Shown: positions 29,142 to 52,680, numbered from the stretch's first letter. The stretch is DNA of 64,000 nucleotides from Microglena sp. YARC (GCA_022414725.1 CM039465.1:16807597-16871596), one strand, 5' to 3'. The notes: generated by a model from the sequence alone, not told the origin. Numbers and translations are program-made.

Positions 29142-29634
29142 TCAGTCAAATGTCGCCCAGTCTCCAGGCACCTGCGCATCGGGTGCTGATGCGATTCCTG
29201 TCACTGGTGATGGCTGGACTGGTGCCCCTTGAAATATGGCTACTGGTACTGGTACGGTAGCCTCCGTTGCAAAGGGGTCGAAGGGCTGGGTGACGATTGT
29301 TGAGCCAGGCTGAGGATGGAGCGGAGCTGAATAAAAAGGGTTGGAAGACTGGGAGGGGGCGGATGGTGGGTGGCCAGAGGGTGTTTGGTTCACCGGTGGG
29401 TGTGGTGCTGCGTGCAGGTGGGGTGCTGCAAATGAGGGTGCTGGTTGTACGGACCCAGCGGAAGGGGGTGCCAAATAAGAAGGGGAAGCTTGTGGAACTG
29501 ATAACATGGCAGGGGGGGCTACGTGTGTCGAGGCAGGTGGTGGTGGGGGGGCAAGAGGTGCAAGCTTGAAGGGAGCAGCTGCCGTTGCATGTCCACCTCC
29601 ATGTGACGAGTGACCCTTCCCCTTCAAGTTGATC
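29142..29634 (-). CDS. NECAP: NECAP exon 4 (end of PHear domain and AP-2-binding tail)
   Basis: Acceptor CCCAG lies just above 29634. It completes R at phase 2, then [15 protein letters not shown], then a Pro/Ala/Ser-rich tail with NPF and DPF motifs and a terminal WATF. The stop TGA is at 29144-29142. Confidence 0.93.
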
Positions 29635-31054
29635 CTGGGTTGGTGCCATAGATAGAGAGGTTATATATTTTTTTGATTGTTTATGGTTGTTTTCGATTGT
29701 TTTTGATTGGCCTGGCTTGGTTTGGATTGGATTGTTACATGCTTTTTAGCGGAGCCCCCCCTTCTGGGGGGCGGGAGCCCCCAGGGTCACCCTGTTCTCC
29801 TTTTGTGTGTTTGTGCTACCGCGACCAACCGACACGAAGCCTGACACGTAAGCCAACTGTCTCGTAACTTACTGGCTTCGGTCTGCTCAATTCCGTTGCC
29901 ACCTGTCGCTCCGATAAAACTCTCAGCCAATTTTCCACGTCGCTTGCGCCGCCGCTTAGGACTTGTTCAGCCAAGTCTGGCCTGCTCACCGTCTTCCAAT
30001 TCCAGGTCCCCCCGTGCGATACCCACAGGTACAGAGGTTGTGTTTGAGTGTGGACTATAATTGCAAAGGCACAAGGGTACTCTATAAGCTGGATACAATT
30101 AGGAATGTCACCGTCATTCTGGTCCCCAAGATTATCGGGGGATATATCATACAATATTGTACGATATAGTGTACAATATATTGATGTATCGTACAATATT
30201 GTACAATATATTGATGTATCGTACAATATTGTACAATATATCATATGATATCGTTGATATGTAATACAAAATACCTATGCAACACATATATTTTATATAT
30301 CTATACAAAATCGTACTTGAGAACCCTAAATATGGTGATACAATAATGATGATAAAGGTGATTATGGTGGTGATGAGTGTGATGAACTGATGTTGCAGGT
30401 GGGGGAGGTGGGGGCTAAGGCAGTATTTATGTGTTATGTAAGGTGTAAGAAATACATTTTACACTATTAAATTAAATATACAAATGTATGTGCCATGTAA
30501 TGTGTACTTAATAAATAAAGCAGCTAGCACATTATTATCATTATCAACTGTATTTGAACATGATCTGTTCTTCAGTTGGTACACTCCTCTGTCTAAATTA
30601 AAAACTCACCTCATCGTCTGTCCCTCTTTAAGAGACAGATCACCATGGTGGCTGTACAGCGCTTGTACCTCCTGCCTAGCTACTTGCACTCCTGCTCGGC
30701 TGGACAATGCGGCAGATGCAGGCGGCGGCTGCGTGCCCCCTTCTCCATGCATCACCTTCACAGCTTGCTCACGCTCGACATGCTTTTCGTGCCGCAACTG
30801 TATATGTGTAGGGAACAGTAATATGATATCATTTGATATCATGTCATAATATGATGACAGCGGCCTGGGTAGGCTAAATTTACCATTTAAGTTCAATATC
30901 AGATGATGCAATTTTTATGATATCATATTATATGATATGATATGATATGATATAATATATTATATGATATGATATGATATGATATAATATATGATATTAT
31001 ATATGATATAATATATGATATTATATAATATATAATATATGATATATGATATAT

Positions 31055-31116
<62 letters not shown>

Positions 31117-31128
31117 ATAATATATATA

Positions 31129-31160
<32 letters not shown>

Positions 31161-31539
31161 ATAATATATATATAATATATGATATTATATATGATATTAT
31201 ATATGATATAATATATGATATTATATGATATGATATGATATGATATAATATATTATATGATATGATATGATATGATATTATATTATATGATATGATATCA
31301 TATGATATAATACAAGCCTTTGGTAAACATCATATGATTTGCCGCAACTGTACATGTGCAAGCATGCAAGCGAGAGCGCACACGAATAAAAATGTGCCAG
31401 GATGGGGTGAATGATATGACAAGATCAGGCTGAACTCATGATCCTTCCATACCAGCGATCAAGCAATCATTTAGGGATTAGGGTTTCCCACATATAGACC
31501 CTACCCCAAGCAGCAATGGGATCCTAGCCTATCTTTATG

Positions 31540-31579
<40 letters not shown>

Positions 31580-32603
31580 GCACGCACGCACGCACAGACA
31601 CACATGTACACACATACATACTCACACGCACACACACGCACATACACATGCACGCACACACACACAGACATACACCACCCCAAGCAGCAGGGACATTGCT
31701 TACCAAGGCCTCTGTGAAATCAAACGATTCCGATCGCTCGTTGAAGCCCATCCCTAGAAAGGCATGACGCTTGGTGCCCGGATCCTACAGAAGCCAGGGT
31801 TTACGAGAGAGTTAGGGCCAGGGTTTCTTGTTTCTTTTTTCTTGGTTAGAATCCTGTAGAAGCCAGGGTTTACCAGACAGTTAGGGCCAGGGTATCTTGT
31901 TTCTTGTTTCTTGTTTGGGATCCTCCAGAAGCCAACAGTCTCTTTAAATTGATTTCAGCTTTCTGTAGGCCAGGTTGAGGAGCTATTTGGGCTACTCAAG
32001 CCTGATTTGAGGATTGTTGCGTAGCCATCGCATGGCAGAGCGAGAAGTGCGGAGCCTGGGGGGTTGCATGGACACCCTCTTGTGCAGCTCAGTTCCACCA
32101 AGAGCACCTCGGACCCATATTGTATGAGCACCCCTGTTGTGCTTTTCAATTCCGCAAAGAGCACACAGAACCCATGTTGCATGGACACCCCTGTTGCGCT
32201 GTTCACATCCACTTTAGGGACATAAACACCATATTGCCCTTTTATATGTCCATCTCCACTCCGAGCACGGAAACCCCGGGGTGCATGGAAACACCCCTCT
32301 TGTGGCACTCACCTCAACTCGGAGCACAAAATATCTGGAGCTATCCACTGCAGGTTCCACTACTGCATTGCGCATGCCATAGGGCACAGGGCACATTGCG
32401 AACAGCTCCCCTTGGGCATCTTCCAGGTGAATTTCACACACATCTCCCCTGCTCAAAACCCTTAGACGGCCATCCAGCATTTTATCTGCTACCTTCCATT
32501 CCCCAGAATGGAAACCTGTAACCCCCCTGGGGGGGATCTGAAAGACTGATACAGACTTAGATATGTGGAGTGTCTGCGCGATGGCTTCATCGTCTTGTGA
32601 CAT
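29142..32603 (-). CDS. NECAP: NECAP-type endocytic adaptor (PHear domain), 4 exons
   Basis: NECAP proteins bind the AP-2 adaptor and work in clathrin-mediated endocytosis. Exons on the minus strand are 32603-32313, 31784-31704, 30797-30610 and 29634-29142; phases all fit and give 350 aa. The PHear domain (about residues 1-165) shows [70 protein letters not shown] and [16 protein letters not shown], in the family order. The proline-rich tail has an NPF (SNPFYS), a DPF (FDPFA) and ends GDWATFD, a WxxF motif as used by NECAP to bind AP-2. A MITE-like element lies in intron 2 and a DR2 repeat in intron 3. No promoter motif was identified upstream of 32603. Confidence 0.94.
29748..29971 (+). repeat. 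DR2 dispersed repeat in NECAP intron 3
   Basis: A full-length-looking copy runs from GCGGAGCCCCCCCTTCTGGG to GCCGCTTAGGACTTGTTCAG. It is one of the best copies for building a family consensus. Confidence 0.8.
29972..30609. other. NECAP intron 3, remainder
   Basis: A ~30-bp AT repeat (TACAATATTGTAC, TATTGATGTATCG) occurs three times at 30150-30240. AT-rich sequence follows. No gene is seen on either strand. Confidence 0.6.
30610..30797 (-). CDS. NECAP: NECAP exon 3
   Basis: It encodes [20 protein letters not shown], an Ala/Gln-rich linker and SLKEGQTMR (phase 2). Acceptor ATACAG is just above 30797; donor GTGAGT reads down from 30609. It corresponds to the end of the PHear fold. Confidence 0.92.
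30813..31345. mobile_element. AT-rich MITE (ATGATATCAT type), expanded interior
   Basis: The left end TAGGGAACAGTAATATGATA matches the MITEs at 16608 and 40203. The interior is 400 bp of ATGATATAATAT and (TA)n repeats. The flanks GCCGCAACTGTATATGTG (30791) and GCCGCAACTGTACATGTG (~31341) are near-identical, so the insertion duplicated or captured the exon 3 acceptor region. Confidence 0.65.
31538..31676. repeat. (CA)n and (GCAC)n microsatellite in NECAP intron 2
   Basis: A long CACACA tract grades into CACGCACGCA and CACATACAC motifs. Confidence 0.95.
31704..31784 (-). CDS. NECAP: NECAP exon 2
   Basis: The 27 codons encode [20 protein letters not shown] then FDFTEAL, the most conserved PHear block. 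Acceptor CTGTAG ends above 31784, donor GTAAGC reads down from 31703, both phase 0. Confidence 0.94.
31785..31940 (-). repeat. Echoes of the NECAP exon 2 acceptor leader
   Basis: The plus-strand string AGAAGCCAGGGTTTACGAGA with TTAGGGCCAGGGT, which precedes the acceptor on the minus strand, occurs at 31790 and 31857 and is truncated at 31927. Each is followed by GATCC or GAATCC, matching the exon edge GATCC. A further stray copy is near 34312. Confidence 0.8.
32045..32312 (-). repeat. Three echoes of the NECAP exon 1 donor end
   Basis: On the minus strand the exon end GTGCTCCGAGTTGAG, donor GTGAGT and GCCACAAGAGGGGTG are followed by three diverged tandem copies (for example GTGCTCTTTGCGGAATTG then AAAAGCACAACAGGGGTG), ~60-70 bp apart. 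Confidence 0.8.
32313..32603 (-). CDS. NECAP: NECAP exon 1
   Basis: Starts ATG at 32603-32601 ([20 protein letters not shown]) and runs 97 codons to YFVLRVE, donor GTGAGT. The first ATG gives the usual short leader before the PHear domain, as in the family. Confidence 0.93.
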
Positions 32604-33824
32604 GGTTGGGAAGGCGAAAAAATACGATGCCGCGTAGGGGAGTGAATATATCGACACGCTGCTAGTTCTTGGAGGGTGTGTTGTCGTCTGATAGTCCGAG
32701 TTCGACTCGGACAAAGAAAAACAGCGAATTGTGAGGGAGGAAGCTGTCGGAAGCTGAACCCCGGAGCTGAACCGTAAGAAACCAAGAAACACAAAGACTC
32801 CAGGACGCTTGGCTTCAGAAGATGGCTGGAGATCTGTGAAAGGGAGGCAGGGAGGTATCCCAAGCTAAAATAAAGCTAGATTGCTGATGCCACCCATGCG
32901 CTAGACGACGTGTGCCGGCGTGTGCCCTGCTCGATGCTCGGCTCCCCGCTGTTGATGTACCTGGAAACGGATTTTCGAAAATTTTGTGTAGCTGGCGTGT
33001 GTAGCTGACTGTAAAATCGTAGTGCGTCGTTGGTCCCAACCGCCCTGCACGGATGCACGATGCACGGTTCGATGCACTAATAGAGTAATAGCTAACCGAG
33101 AATCTGAGATATCAAATTCCTCCCCCGTCCTCATCATCCCCATCGCTTTGCAACTGTGTACCATCTTCCCCACTATCTCCACATCCATTGCTGTTTTGCA
33201 CACGATGCTGTCCATTCTGCATCTTTAGGGCCTATTCAGCGCCTTTTTCGCAGCTGATTCCTTCCGACTGTTGCGCAACCCCATCGATGTCCATCCCTGC
33301 AGCCAGTGCGCGTGTTTTCTGACAAACCTGCACTACCCACCTGTTGTAGTCCGATACACCAACTGCTGTACGCCGATACCTGGAGCGGTAGAACTTCCTT
33401 TGTTGCTCTCCATCGACTGATAAATGTCCATCGTATGCCCTCCCGAGAGGTATACAACGTTACAGACCGTTGACGAGCCGGTGCATGGCTTGCCCACCAG
33501 CTTGGACCCTTGGTCAACTGATTTACCAACCTACCCCTCCATACAGGCATATCCCTGTGTCGTTTGGGGATATCTACTCTGTGGTTAAGGGCTCCTTGAG
33601 CATTACTCAGAGGTGCGAGGGGAAGGTCAAGCTGAGAGGGATGGACGGGGCTCCTAATTGAAGGGCTGGTAGTTGTGAAGTTGAGTAATTGTCAAGTAAT
33701 CGAGTGTTCACTAAGTCAATTACTCAGTAAATACCCATTAATAGTAGTACTACTCAATTACTCAATTTCTCTTTACTGAGTCGGGGAGGTACTCATACAT
33801 GCACACACCAACATTCATAGCTTT
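32604..33824. other. Upstream region of NECAP
   Basis: It should contain the NECAP promoter and 5' UTR. No TATA-like box at a sensible distance was recognised. Short frames on both strands lack family resemblance or splice context. An ACTCAATTACTCA-rich patch lies at 33690-33770. Confidence 0.5.
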
Positions 33825-34022
33825 TATTTCCCGCTACGAGCAGCAGCTTCTAGGCAGCTCCCCTGGGTTGCTATCCAGCTAATCCTATTGCAATGCAGTG
33901 CAACTGGAAGCTGACAGAATCATCGTTCCAGTCCTAGTGAAATCTTGGGGCTTATCCCAGTGGCTGGCTCATGGAGCTGCCTAGAAGCTGCTGCTCGTAG
34001 CGGAAAAGAAAAGCTAGCTGAG
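33825..34022. mobile_element. AGCTGCCTAGAAGCTGC inverted-repeat MITE
   Basis: CGAGCAGCAGCTTCTAGGCA on the left faces TGCCTAGAAGCTGCTGCTCG on the right, ~100 bp apart, a perfect inverted pair. Related blocks are at 20885-20995, 24755-25085 and 51420-51580. Confidence 0.75.
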
Positions 34023-35038
34023 GCACCCACACAGACCGAAGCAATCTAACTAGCTAACAAACTTATCATCTATCTTAATAAGTTATTGACTGACTGACTG
34101 ACTGACTGATTAACATAACTAGTTAGCTATCCAACTAACCAACTCAAAACATTCTGAAGAACAAATAAGCTCCCCTGCTGACCCCCCCTCCCCCCTCCCC
34201 CACCCCCACCCACCCACCCACCCACCCACAAACAACTGAAATACCACAAACAAGACAAGTCCAAGACAAATCTCAAGCGAGGCAGACAATTTATGTCGCG
34301 TAACGGGAGTGCCAGAAGCCAGGGTTTAAGACTTCGTTAGGGCCAGGGTGATGGACACCCTGACAAATGGGTAACACTGGGGGCTCCCGAAAAATAATCT
34401 AGCAAACGAGGAACTCAAGTCCATCCGCTAGTTCTTGTGCTGGTCTTCAGGAGGTAGCATCCTCCACGAAAAGTTGATTCAAGCCGATCGATTTATTCCG
34501 AGTATAGGATGTATATGACATAATTATTTGCGATTTATTGAGCATGTTTTCAGATTTTTCTGGGTACTTTATTTAGGGGGGGGGGGGGGGGGGGTCAGCC
34601 TTCATTTGGTTGGTCCATCTGCAAGTTCTTGTGCTGGTCTTCATTGTTTTTGGCCAAACTTATCGTTACAATTGTTTTCGACAAAAAAGCTTATTTACAT
34701 TTGTAAACCTAAATGGCAATGGGGGGGCAACTTCGAACCAAAATGATACTATCATCCAACTTTTGTAGATATCATAGAGAGGATGAAGAATCCAGTTTTA
34801 TTTCTTAATTTTGCCCAGTAGAAAAAAAGTAATGGTCCTCCTCGGGTCCTCCAAAGTTTGGGGTCTTGTGTGTGTGGGGGGGGGAGGGGGGGGGGGGGGG
34901 GGGGGGGGGGAATCCGACATTTTCAAAAAATTAGGTACTTTCCAGGCATATTTTTCTAGCCCTCAAAATGACATGGGAGTGGAACTAGGGTGTTCCTCTA
35001 CTAAATACCAGTCCATTTATGGGGGGGGGGGGGGTCCA

Positions 35039-35095
<57 letters not shown>

Positions 35096-35152
35096 CACAC
35101 ACACTCAGCGCCCTAAACAACACGTGTAAAACAACATACAGAGCGAGACTTC
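34023..35152. other. Spacer with low-complexity tracts
   Basis: It contains (GACT)n at ~34090, C-rich (CCCA)n at 34180-34230, a DR2 fragment at 34352-34391, G runs at 34577-34594 and 34876-34910, and (CT)n at 35042-35092. No gene is supported. Confidence 0.6.
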
Positions 35153-35401
35153 ATGGTAGTTCACTGCTTCTTCTTTTTCCCTTCCCGTCACTGTGCGTCT
35201 GTTTTCGTTCTGGTGCCTAGTGCTATTTTATGTTATTCTGTGGACCCTCAATCGAAGGGCACTACCTGCGACAAGTGCGGTAAACAATTGCTTTGCGGCG
35301 ACCACGGAAACTTAGAACGCCATCAGAATTCTCTTGCATGCTTGGCTGCAGTCAAGCAGAAGTCGAGATTCAGCAGCACATCAAAGCATTTGATTACCTG
35401 A
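35153..35401 (+). CDS. Short frame with C2HC zinc-finger-like motif
   Basis: I do not recognise this 82-codon frame. Its second half has TTCDKCGKQLLCGDHGNLER followed by HQNSLAC, which gives a C-x2-C-x14-H-x5-C pattern like a single zinc finger. The first third is hydrophobic. It ends at a clear stop, lies between repeats and has no identified neighbours. It could be a gene fragment from a transposable element or chance. Confidence 0.25.
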   Translation: MVVHCFFFFPSRHCASVFVLVPSAILCYSVDPQSKGTTCDKCGKQLLCGDHGNLERHQNSLACLAAVKQKSRFSSTSKHLIT

Positions 35402-35651
35402 TTATTGAAGAGTATTGAGGGTGGGCAAATTAGGGGCCAAGGGGCCCTGACCCCAAGCCCACCAAACAGTGTAACATTGATGATGATGATTTTTTTTGGT
35501 TTCAAACATTCCCAATGGTCAGATCAACACAAAGTGGTGGCTAAGATAGTGGCTGTACAGTGGGTTCCTTAGCCCGGGGGGGGGGGGGCGGGGGGAACTG
35601 CACAAGGGTGCCTCCACACTTTTTTGTGATGGAGTATTTCACTTGTATTTT

Positions 35652-35689
<38 letters not shown>

Positions 35690-36040
35690 ACACACACACA
35701 CTGCTAAATGGCCCTAAAAAGCAATAATAAGCTACAAAACGCTATATCCCTGGAGGAGGCCTAAAACCATGAAGCTAGATAAAAACCACATTCAGATTTG
35801 AAAACAAATCCCAGGTCCATCCGCTTGTTCTTGCTTAGGTCACAATTCGAGGAGGTCCGCTTGCTAATGGAAAGGTACGCTGCTGGTGGAAATAATATCC
35901 TTGCACTTGAACTTGGTTGCATAGCTTCAGCCAGCGATTTGGCTGCTCGTCGTCTTCGGCAGTATAAATAAATAAGAAATAATATCGACACTTGGGACAT
36001 GTTCTTGAGGATGGCTGGAAAAGAGAGAGAATCCTGAGCA
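35402..36040. repeat. Spacer: poly-G and poly-C runs, DR4 and DR5 copies
   Basis: G and C homopolymers lie at ~35576-35590 and ~35656-35689 (the latter >30 bases). A DR4 copy is at 35708-35815. The uninterrupted DR5 copy (GAACTTGGTTGCATAGCTTC, CAGCGATTTGGCTGCTCGTC, CTTCGGCAGTATAAATAAAT) is at 35892-35970 and serves as the empty site for the LTR insertion. Confidence 0.7.
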
Positions 36041-36054
36041 AGAATGCTGTCTTA

Positions 36055-36330
36055 AGGCTGTGTTAGAAAGCTATGTCAATGCTTTTTTATAATGCTGTGT
36101 ACATGCTGTGTTATAATGCTGTGTTATAATGCTGTGTACATGCTGTTTTTAATGCTGTGTTCGAATGCTGTGTTATAATGCTGTGTAATTATGCTGCGTT
36201 ATAATGCTGTGTTCGAATGCTGTGTTATAATGCTGTGTTAAAATGCTGTGTTATAATGCTGTGTTCGAATGCTGTGTTATAATGCTGTGTTATAATGCTG
36301 TGTCATAATGCTGTGTTCGAATACTGAGCT
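36055..36330. repeat. AATGCTGTGTTAT minisatellite (~13 bp)
   Basis: About twenty units of AATGCTGTGTTAT or AATGCTGTGTTCG in tandem. Confidence 0.95.
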
Positions 36331-36439
36331 ATTTAGGTTGTGAGTGTTTTGTATTTAGGGTGTGAATGCTGTGTCAGAATGCTGTGCGGCTATTTAGGGT
36401 GTGGGGATGGGATCACCTGGATACACTCCCCTACACTGG

Positions 36440-37080
36440 ACTAAGCTATCCTACACTTCACTTCACTACACTACACTACACTGCACTACACTACACTACA
36501 CTACACTACACTACACTACACAGCACTTCACCACACTACACTACACTACACTACACTACACTACACTACTCTACACTACACTACACTACACTACACTACA
36601 CTACACTACACTACACTACACTACACCACACCACACCACACTACACTTCACCACACTACACTACACTGCATTACACTGCACTGCACTGCACTACACTACA
36701 CTACACTGCACAACACCGCATTATACCACACCACACCAGAACATGCCACACCACACCATCCCACACCTCACCACTCCATTCCACTCCGCACCACACCAAC
36801 CTCCCCACCACCTCACCACACCACACCAACCTCACCAACCTCCATACCTCACTAACCTCCACACCACCGCTCCACACCACACCAACCTCACCACTCCACA
36901 CCATCTCATACCTCACCACTCCACACCATCCCACACCACACCACTTTGCAGCACACACCAACCCCATGCCCGTGACCATCTCAGTACCCCACCTCCATCC
37001 CCACCTTCACCCACAACCACACCTCCATCCACACAGCCACCCATACCCACACCCGCACCTCTGCCCGCACCCACACCCAT
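36440..37080. repeat. (CTACA)n grading into (CCACA)n and CACCCA repeats
   Basis: ACTACACTACA repeats grade to CCACACCACA and CCACACCCAC. The long Thr/His/Tyr-rich frames across it are repeat artefacts. Confidence 0.95.
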
Positions 37081-37088
37081 ACTCCCAG

Positions 37089-37932
37089 TTTTAACGCACA
37101 AGAGTTCATGACGCTGTGGCAAAACTTGAAGAATAACTTCAGAGCCCTTTCTCTGGGCGCAAAAAACCAGACCATGCAGACTCCTTCACCCCCATTCACA
37201 CTACCACCCACACCCACACCCACACCCACACCACCACTCACACCCACACCCGTACCCCCCAGTTTAAACGCACAAGAGTTCATGACGCTGTGAAAAACTT
37301 GAAGAATAACTTCAGAGCCTTTTCTCTGGGTGCTAAAAAACAGACCATGCAGACTCCTTCACCCACACTCACATCACCACCCACACCTCCACCCACACCC
37401 ACACCCACACCCACACCACCACCCACACCCACCAGTTTAAACGCACAAGAGTTCATGACGCTGCGGCAAAACTTGAAGAATAACTTCAGACCCTTTTCTC
37501 TGGGCGCAAAAAGACAGACCATGCAAACTCGCATCGGCCCCATTCACACCACCACCCACACCCACAGCCACACCTCCACCCACACCCACACCCACACCCA
37601 CACCCACACCCGTATCCCCCAGTTTAAACGCACAAGTTCATGACACTGCGACAAAACTTGAAGAATAACTTCAGAGCCTTTTCTCTGGGCGCCAAAAAAG
37701 CACCCACACCCACACCCACTCCTCCACCCTCACCCACAACCGCGCCCGCACCCGTACCCCCCAGTTTAAATGCACAAGAGTTCATGACGCTGCAACAAAA
37801 CTTGAAGGATAATTTCATAGCCTTTTCTCTGGGCGCCAAAAAAACACCCACACGCACACCTCCACCCACACCCACATGCACACCTCCACCCACACCCACA
37901 CCCACACCCACACCCACACCTGTACCCCCCAG
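37089..37932 (+). repeat. Five echoes of the DUF3754-like exon A acceptor
   Basis: CCCCAG followed by TTTAAACGCACAAGAGTTCA begins at 37089, 37263, 37436, 37623 and 37765, before the functional exon at 37933. Each copy runs ~80-110 bp into exon sequence (AACTTGAAGAATAACTTCAG, CTCTGGGCGCAAAAA) and is separated by CACACCCACA repeats. Spacing is 142-187 bp. Confidence 0.95.
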
Positions 37933-49493
<11,561 letters not shown>

Positions 49494-50115
49494 GTGCGTT
49501 CAATTAATACAGAATTAAATGTATATATTGAATATGAAGATGAGCTGGGAAAGGTGGAGAAGAAGCTGAACTATGGTGCACGCGTGGTAGCTTGCAAGTG
49601 CGTTCAATTAATACATAATTAAATATTTATTATCTATGAAGATGAGCTAGGAAAGGTGGAGAGGAGCTGGGAAGCTGGGAAGCTGCATTATGGTGCACGT
49701 GTGGTAGCTTGCAAGTGCGTTCAATTAATAAATATTTATTATATATAAAGATGAGCTGGGAAAGGTGGAGAGGAAGCTGAATTATGGTGCATGTGTGGTA
49801 GCTTGCAAGTGCGTTCAATTAATAAATATTTATTATATATAAAGATGAGCTGGGAAAGGTGAAGAGGAAGCTGAATTATGGTGCATGTGTGGTAGCTTGC
49901 AAGTGCGTTCAATTAATAAATATTTATTATATATAAAGATGAGCTGGGAAAGGTGGAGAGGAAGCTGAATTATGGTGCATGTGTGGTAGCTTGCAAGTGC
50001 GTTCAATTAATATATAATTAAATTGTTATTATATATGAAGATGAGCTGAGAAAGGTGGAGAAAAAGCTGAATTGTGGTTCACGTGTGGTAGCTTGCAAGT
50101 GTGTTAAATAAATAA
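49494..50115 (+). repeat. Six echoes of the exon D donor end
   Basis: GATGAGCTGGGAAAGGTGGA, GAAGCTGAACTATGGTGCAC and GTAGCTTGCAAGTGCGTTCA repeat at about 49532, 49636, 49748, 49842, 49937 and 50036. Each has the GTGCGT donor string and then ATTAATAAATATTTATTATA. Confidence 0.95.
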
Positions 50116-51987
50116 ATAAATAATATACAGATAGTATATACATATATATATATATATATATCCAATGGTGCCTGATCCCCAAAACGCCCTAATTCAGGAC
50201 AAGAGTGTGGTACAGAGCCGTGCACACCCCAAAATGCTCGGAATCGAATTCTGAGTAGACAGCGTTTCACATGAGTGTTTCAGCTAGACGCGCAGCTATT
50301 TTTTGTTCTGATGGGCATTCCGTTGCGAGCAGCCCAGGCCAGCAGGCAGTTGGCAGTACACGAGATGTACGAAATACTTTGGGACAAATTCAATCCGCGT
50401 CAAATCCGAGATCGCGCGAGCTATTGCGAATCAAGTTTCCGCGGGACGAAAGGCTTATCTAACCCCTACCGCAAGGTTGGAGGCTGCGCTTCAGCCTAGG
50501 CATCTGAGTGAACTGCATTTGCAATTCCACCTGCCATTTCGGCCTATACCCGGGAAATATCCCAAATCAAAATCCTAACTTCAGATGTGGATGTTAAACG
50601 ACAAGAAGAAGAAAATGTTTGTTTTTTTAATGTTTTTTTAAATTGGGATTTGAAAATTGAAATTTCATTTTTTCGAAAAGTGATTCCGTACCCTTTACTG
50701 AAAAGACGAAGACACAAAACGCACAGCCTGTACTGCCTGCACAGTACCTTCCACAACCTGCTATGACAATGACTTGTAAGGGAAATGTGAAAAACAGGCT
50801 TACCTAATTCAATTTTCAAAAAACATATGTACGGAGCATACCCAAATCCAAAGTATTTTATATGTTGAGGTGATGTTGGTTAAGCAACTTTGAAGCATTT
50901 TTTTGTTTCACTGGACTGTAGTCCATGGGTCAAAACCGTCTTTCCCCAAAAGCCAATAATTAGGCAACCTATTATATATATTATTTATCTGTATATTAAT
51001 TATTTATTTATTAAAATTATAGCGCTATAAAAAAGGGAAAACAGTCCCCTTTCCTTCCCCTTCCCCCCCTAAATGGCCCTTGCAAGCTACAAAAAGCTAT
51101 AAGATCAACAAAAAACTATAAAAAGGATAAAAACGGTCTTCCTGGAGGCTGCCTTAAACCATGAAGCTAAAAAAAAACAATTTCAGATTTGAAAAACATC
51201 TCTGTCCCCAGGGCCCAGCCAGGGTATATGTTGGTAGAACTGGTTGTTTACAGCCAGGTCTGATTCTGTAGATTATGCATCATATGCTAATAATTTATTT
51301 TATTGCATTAATTGTATTATTTTATTTATGCAGCTTTTGCTGTCTTTTGGTTCATACTCCAAGGTCTCCTTCCGCCCTTGATGCTTGAGCCCTGTTTCTT
51401 TTAGGGTCTACACATGGCAGCTTCAGGCGCAGCTCCACTAGCCAAGCACACTGGGCCAAACATAGCTTGCAGCTGCATTGGAATGCCTGTCACGTCAGCT
51501 TTCAGACGAACTAGCTTGCTTCAGGTTCGGCCAAAGGACAGGGAAAGGGAGCTGCCTCGAAGCTGCAACCCGTAGCCCAGACAACAAGCTGTGTGCTTGA
51601 TATTTAACTTGGAGAAATGGCTTCAGCAGTCCTAGAGGCTGCTCGCAGTCTTCAGCAGCAACCTAATCAATTAAAAGCATTATTCGATGACTTTGTCCAA
51701 ACTTGATATTTTAATTTTTGTTGTATGGTTGAAAAGGCCTTGAACGAGATGATGCTCATGGACCCCCTTTCACTACGTAATACTGGATCTGGGTTTGCAG
51801 ATATGAAGCCTCATAGGGGGGGGGGGGGGGGGGGGTAGGTAGGTGGGTGGTCAGGGGTGAAAAAAACAACTTCCAAACATGCGGTCTACCAACTTTATAT
51901 GTCTTGCCCCCCCCCCCCCCCACCCCCTCCTCTCGGCATAATTATCAAAATATTATTGGATCCAATCTACTCAGCGCCTATGAGGGA

Positions 51988-52066
<79 letters not shown>

Positions 52067-52680
52067 AAGAGAGGAGGAAATTGTTACATACTCAGCAAAA
52101 AAAATGCCAAGACCGTGAAGCGCAAGCGCAGCTGGACAATTTATATATATTTTACAGGATTGGGTTTTTTGGGGCACCCTGACAGGGTGCGTCCCTCGCC
52201 CGGGATAATGTCAATCCCAACCGCTCACGCTTATCGTGATGTCACTCAGCACATGTCACATAATCGGTATATTAATGAAAGAACTCCATTAGTTGCCTAT
52301 TTTGCCTGTTATCTCTGGACTGGAGGGACAGAACGATTCATACACATACACTGCATACATTACAGGTAGACAAACATACAGATACCGACAGACAAAACAC
52401 ACAGACAGACAGACAAACATGTCAGAAGACAGTGACAGACAACAATAACAGACAAACTCGAGACAGACAGACAGACAGACAAGACAGTATACCCGAGACG
52501 ACCAACACTCAGCACATGTAACAGACAGACAGGAACGAGACAGACAACAGACAGACATAACAACAGACAACAGGACAGAGCAAACAGACGATGCATGCAT
52601 ACACTCGCTTACATACAGGTGACTGCACCAGACAGCACCACACGACAGACAGACAACCATGCACATATTGACCTACAGTC
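50116..52680. other. Spacer after exon D
   Basis: A minor frame at 50275-50460 (plus) reads IPLRAAQASRQLAVHEMYEI and looks partly coding, but it has no splice context or known family. A DR4 copy is at 51068-51200. An AGCTGCC-type inverted repeat fragment is at 51420-51580. A G run lies at 51818-51835, (GA)n at 51993-52063 and CAGACAGA repeats at 52370-52600. Confidence 0.5.

Noticed and set aside
29297..29569. Plus-strand 90-codon frame
   Set aside because: It is antisense to NECAP exon 4, whose frame, splice phase and motifs are well supported.
36366..37111. Thr/His/Tyr-rich frames over 236-242 codons
   Set aside because: They are translations of (CTACA)n and (CCACA)n repeats in two frames; no coding bias beyond the repeat.
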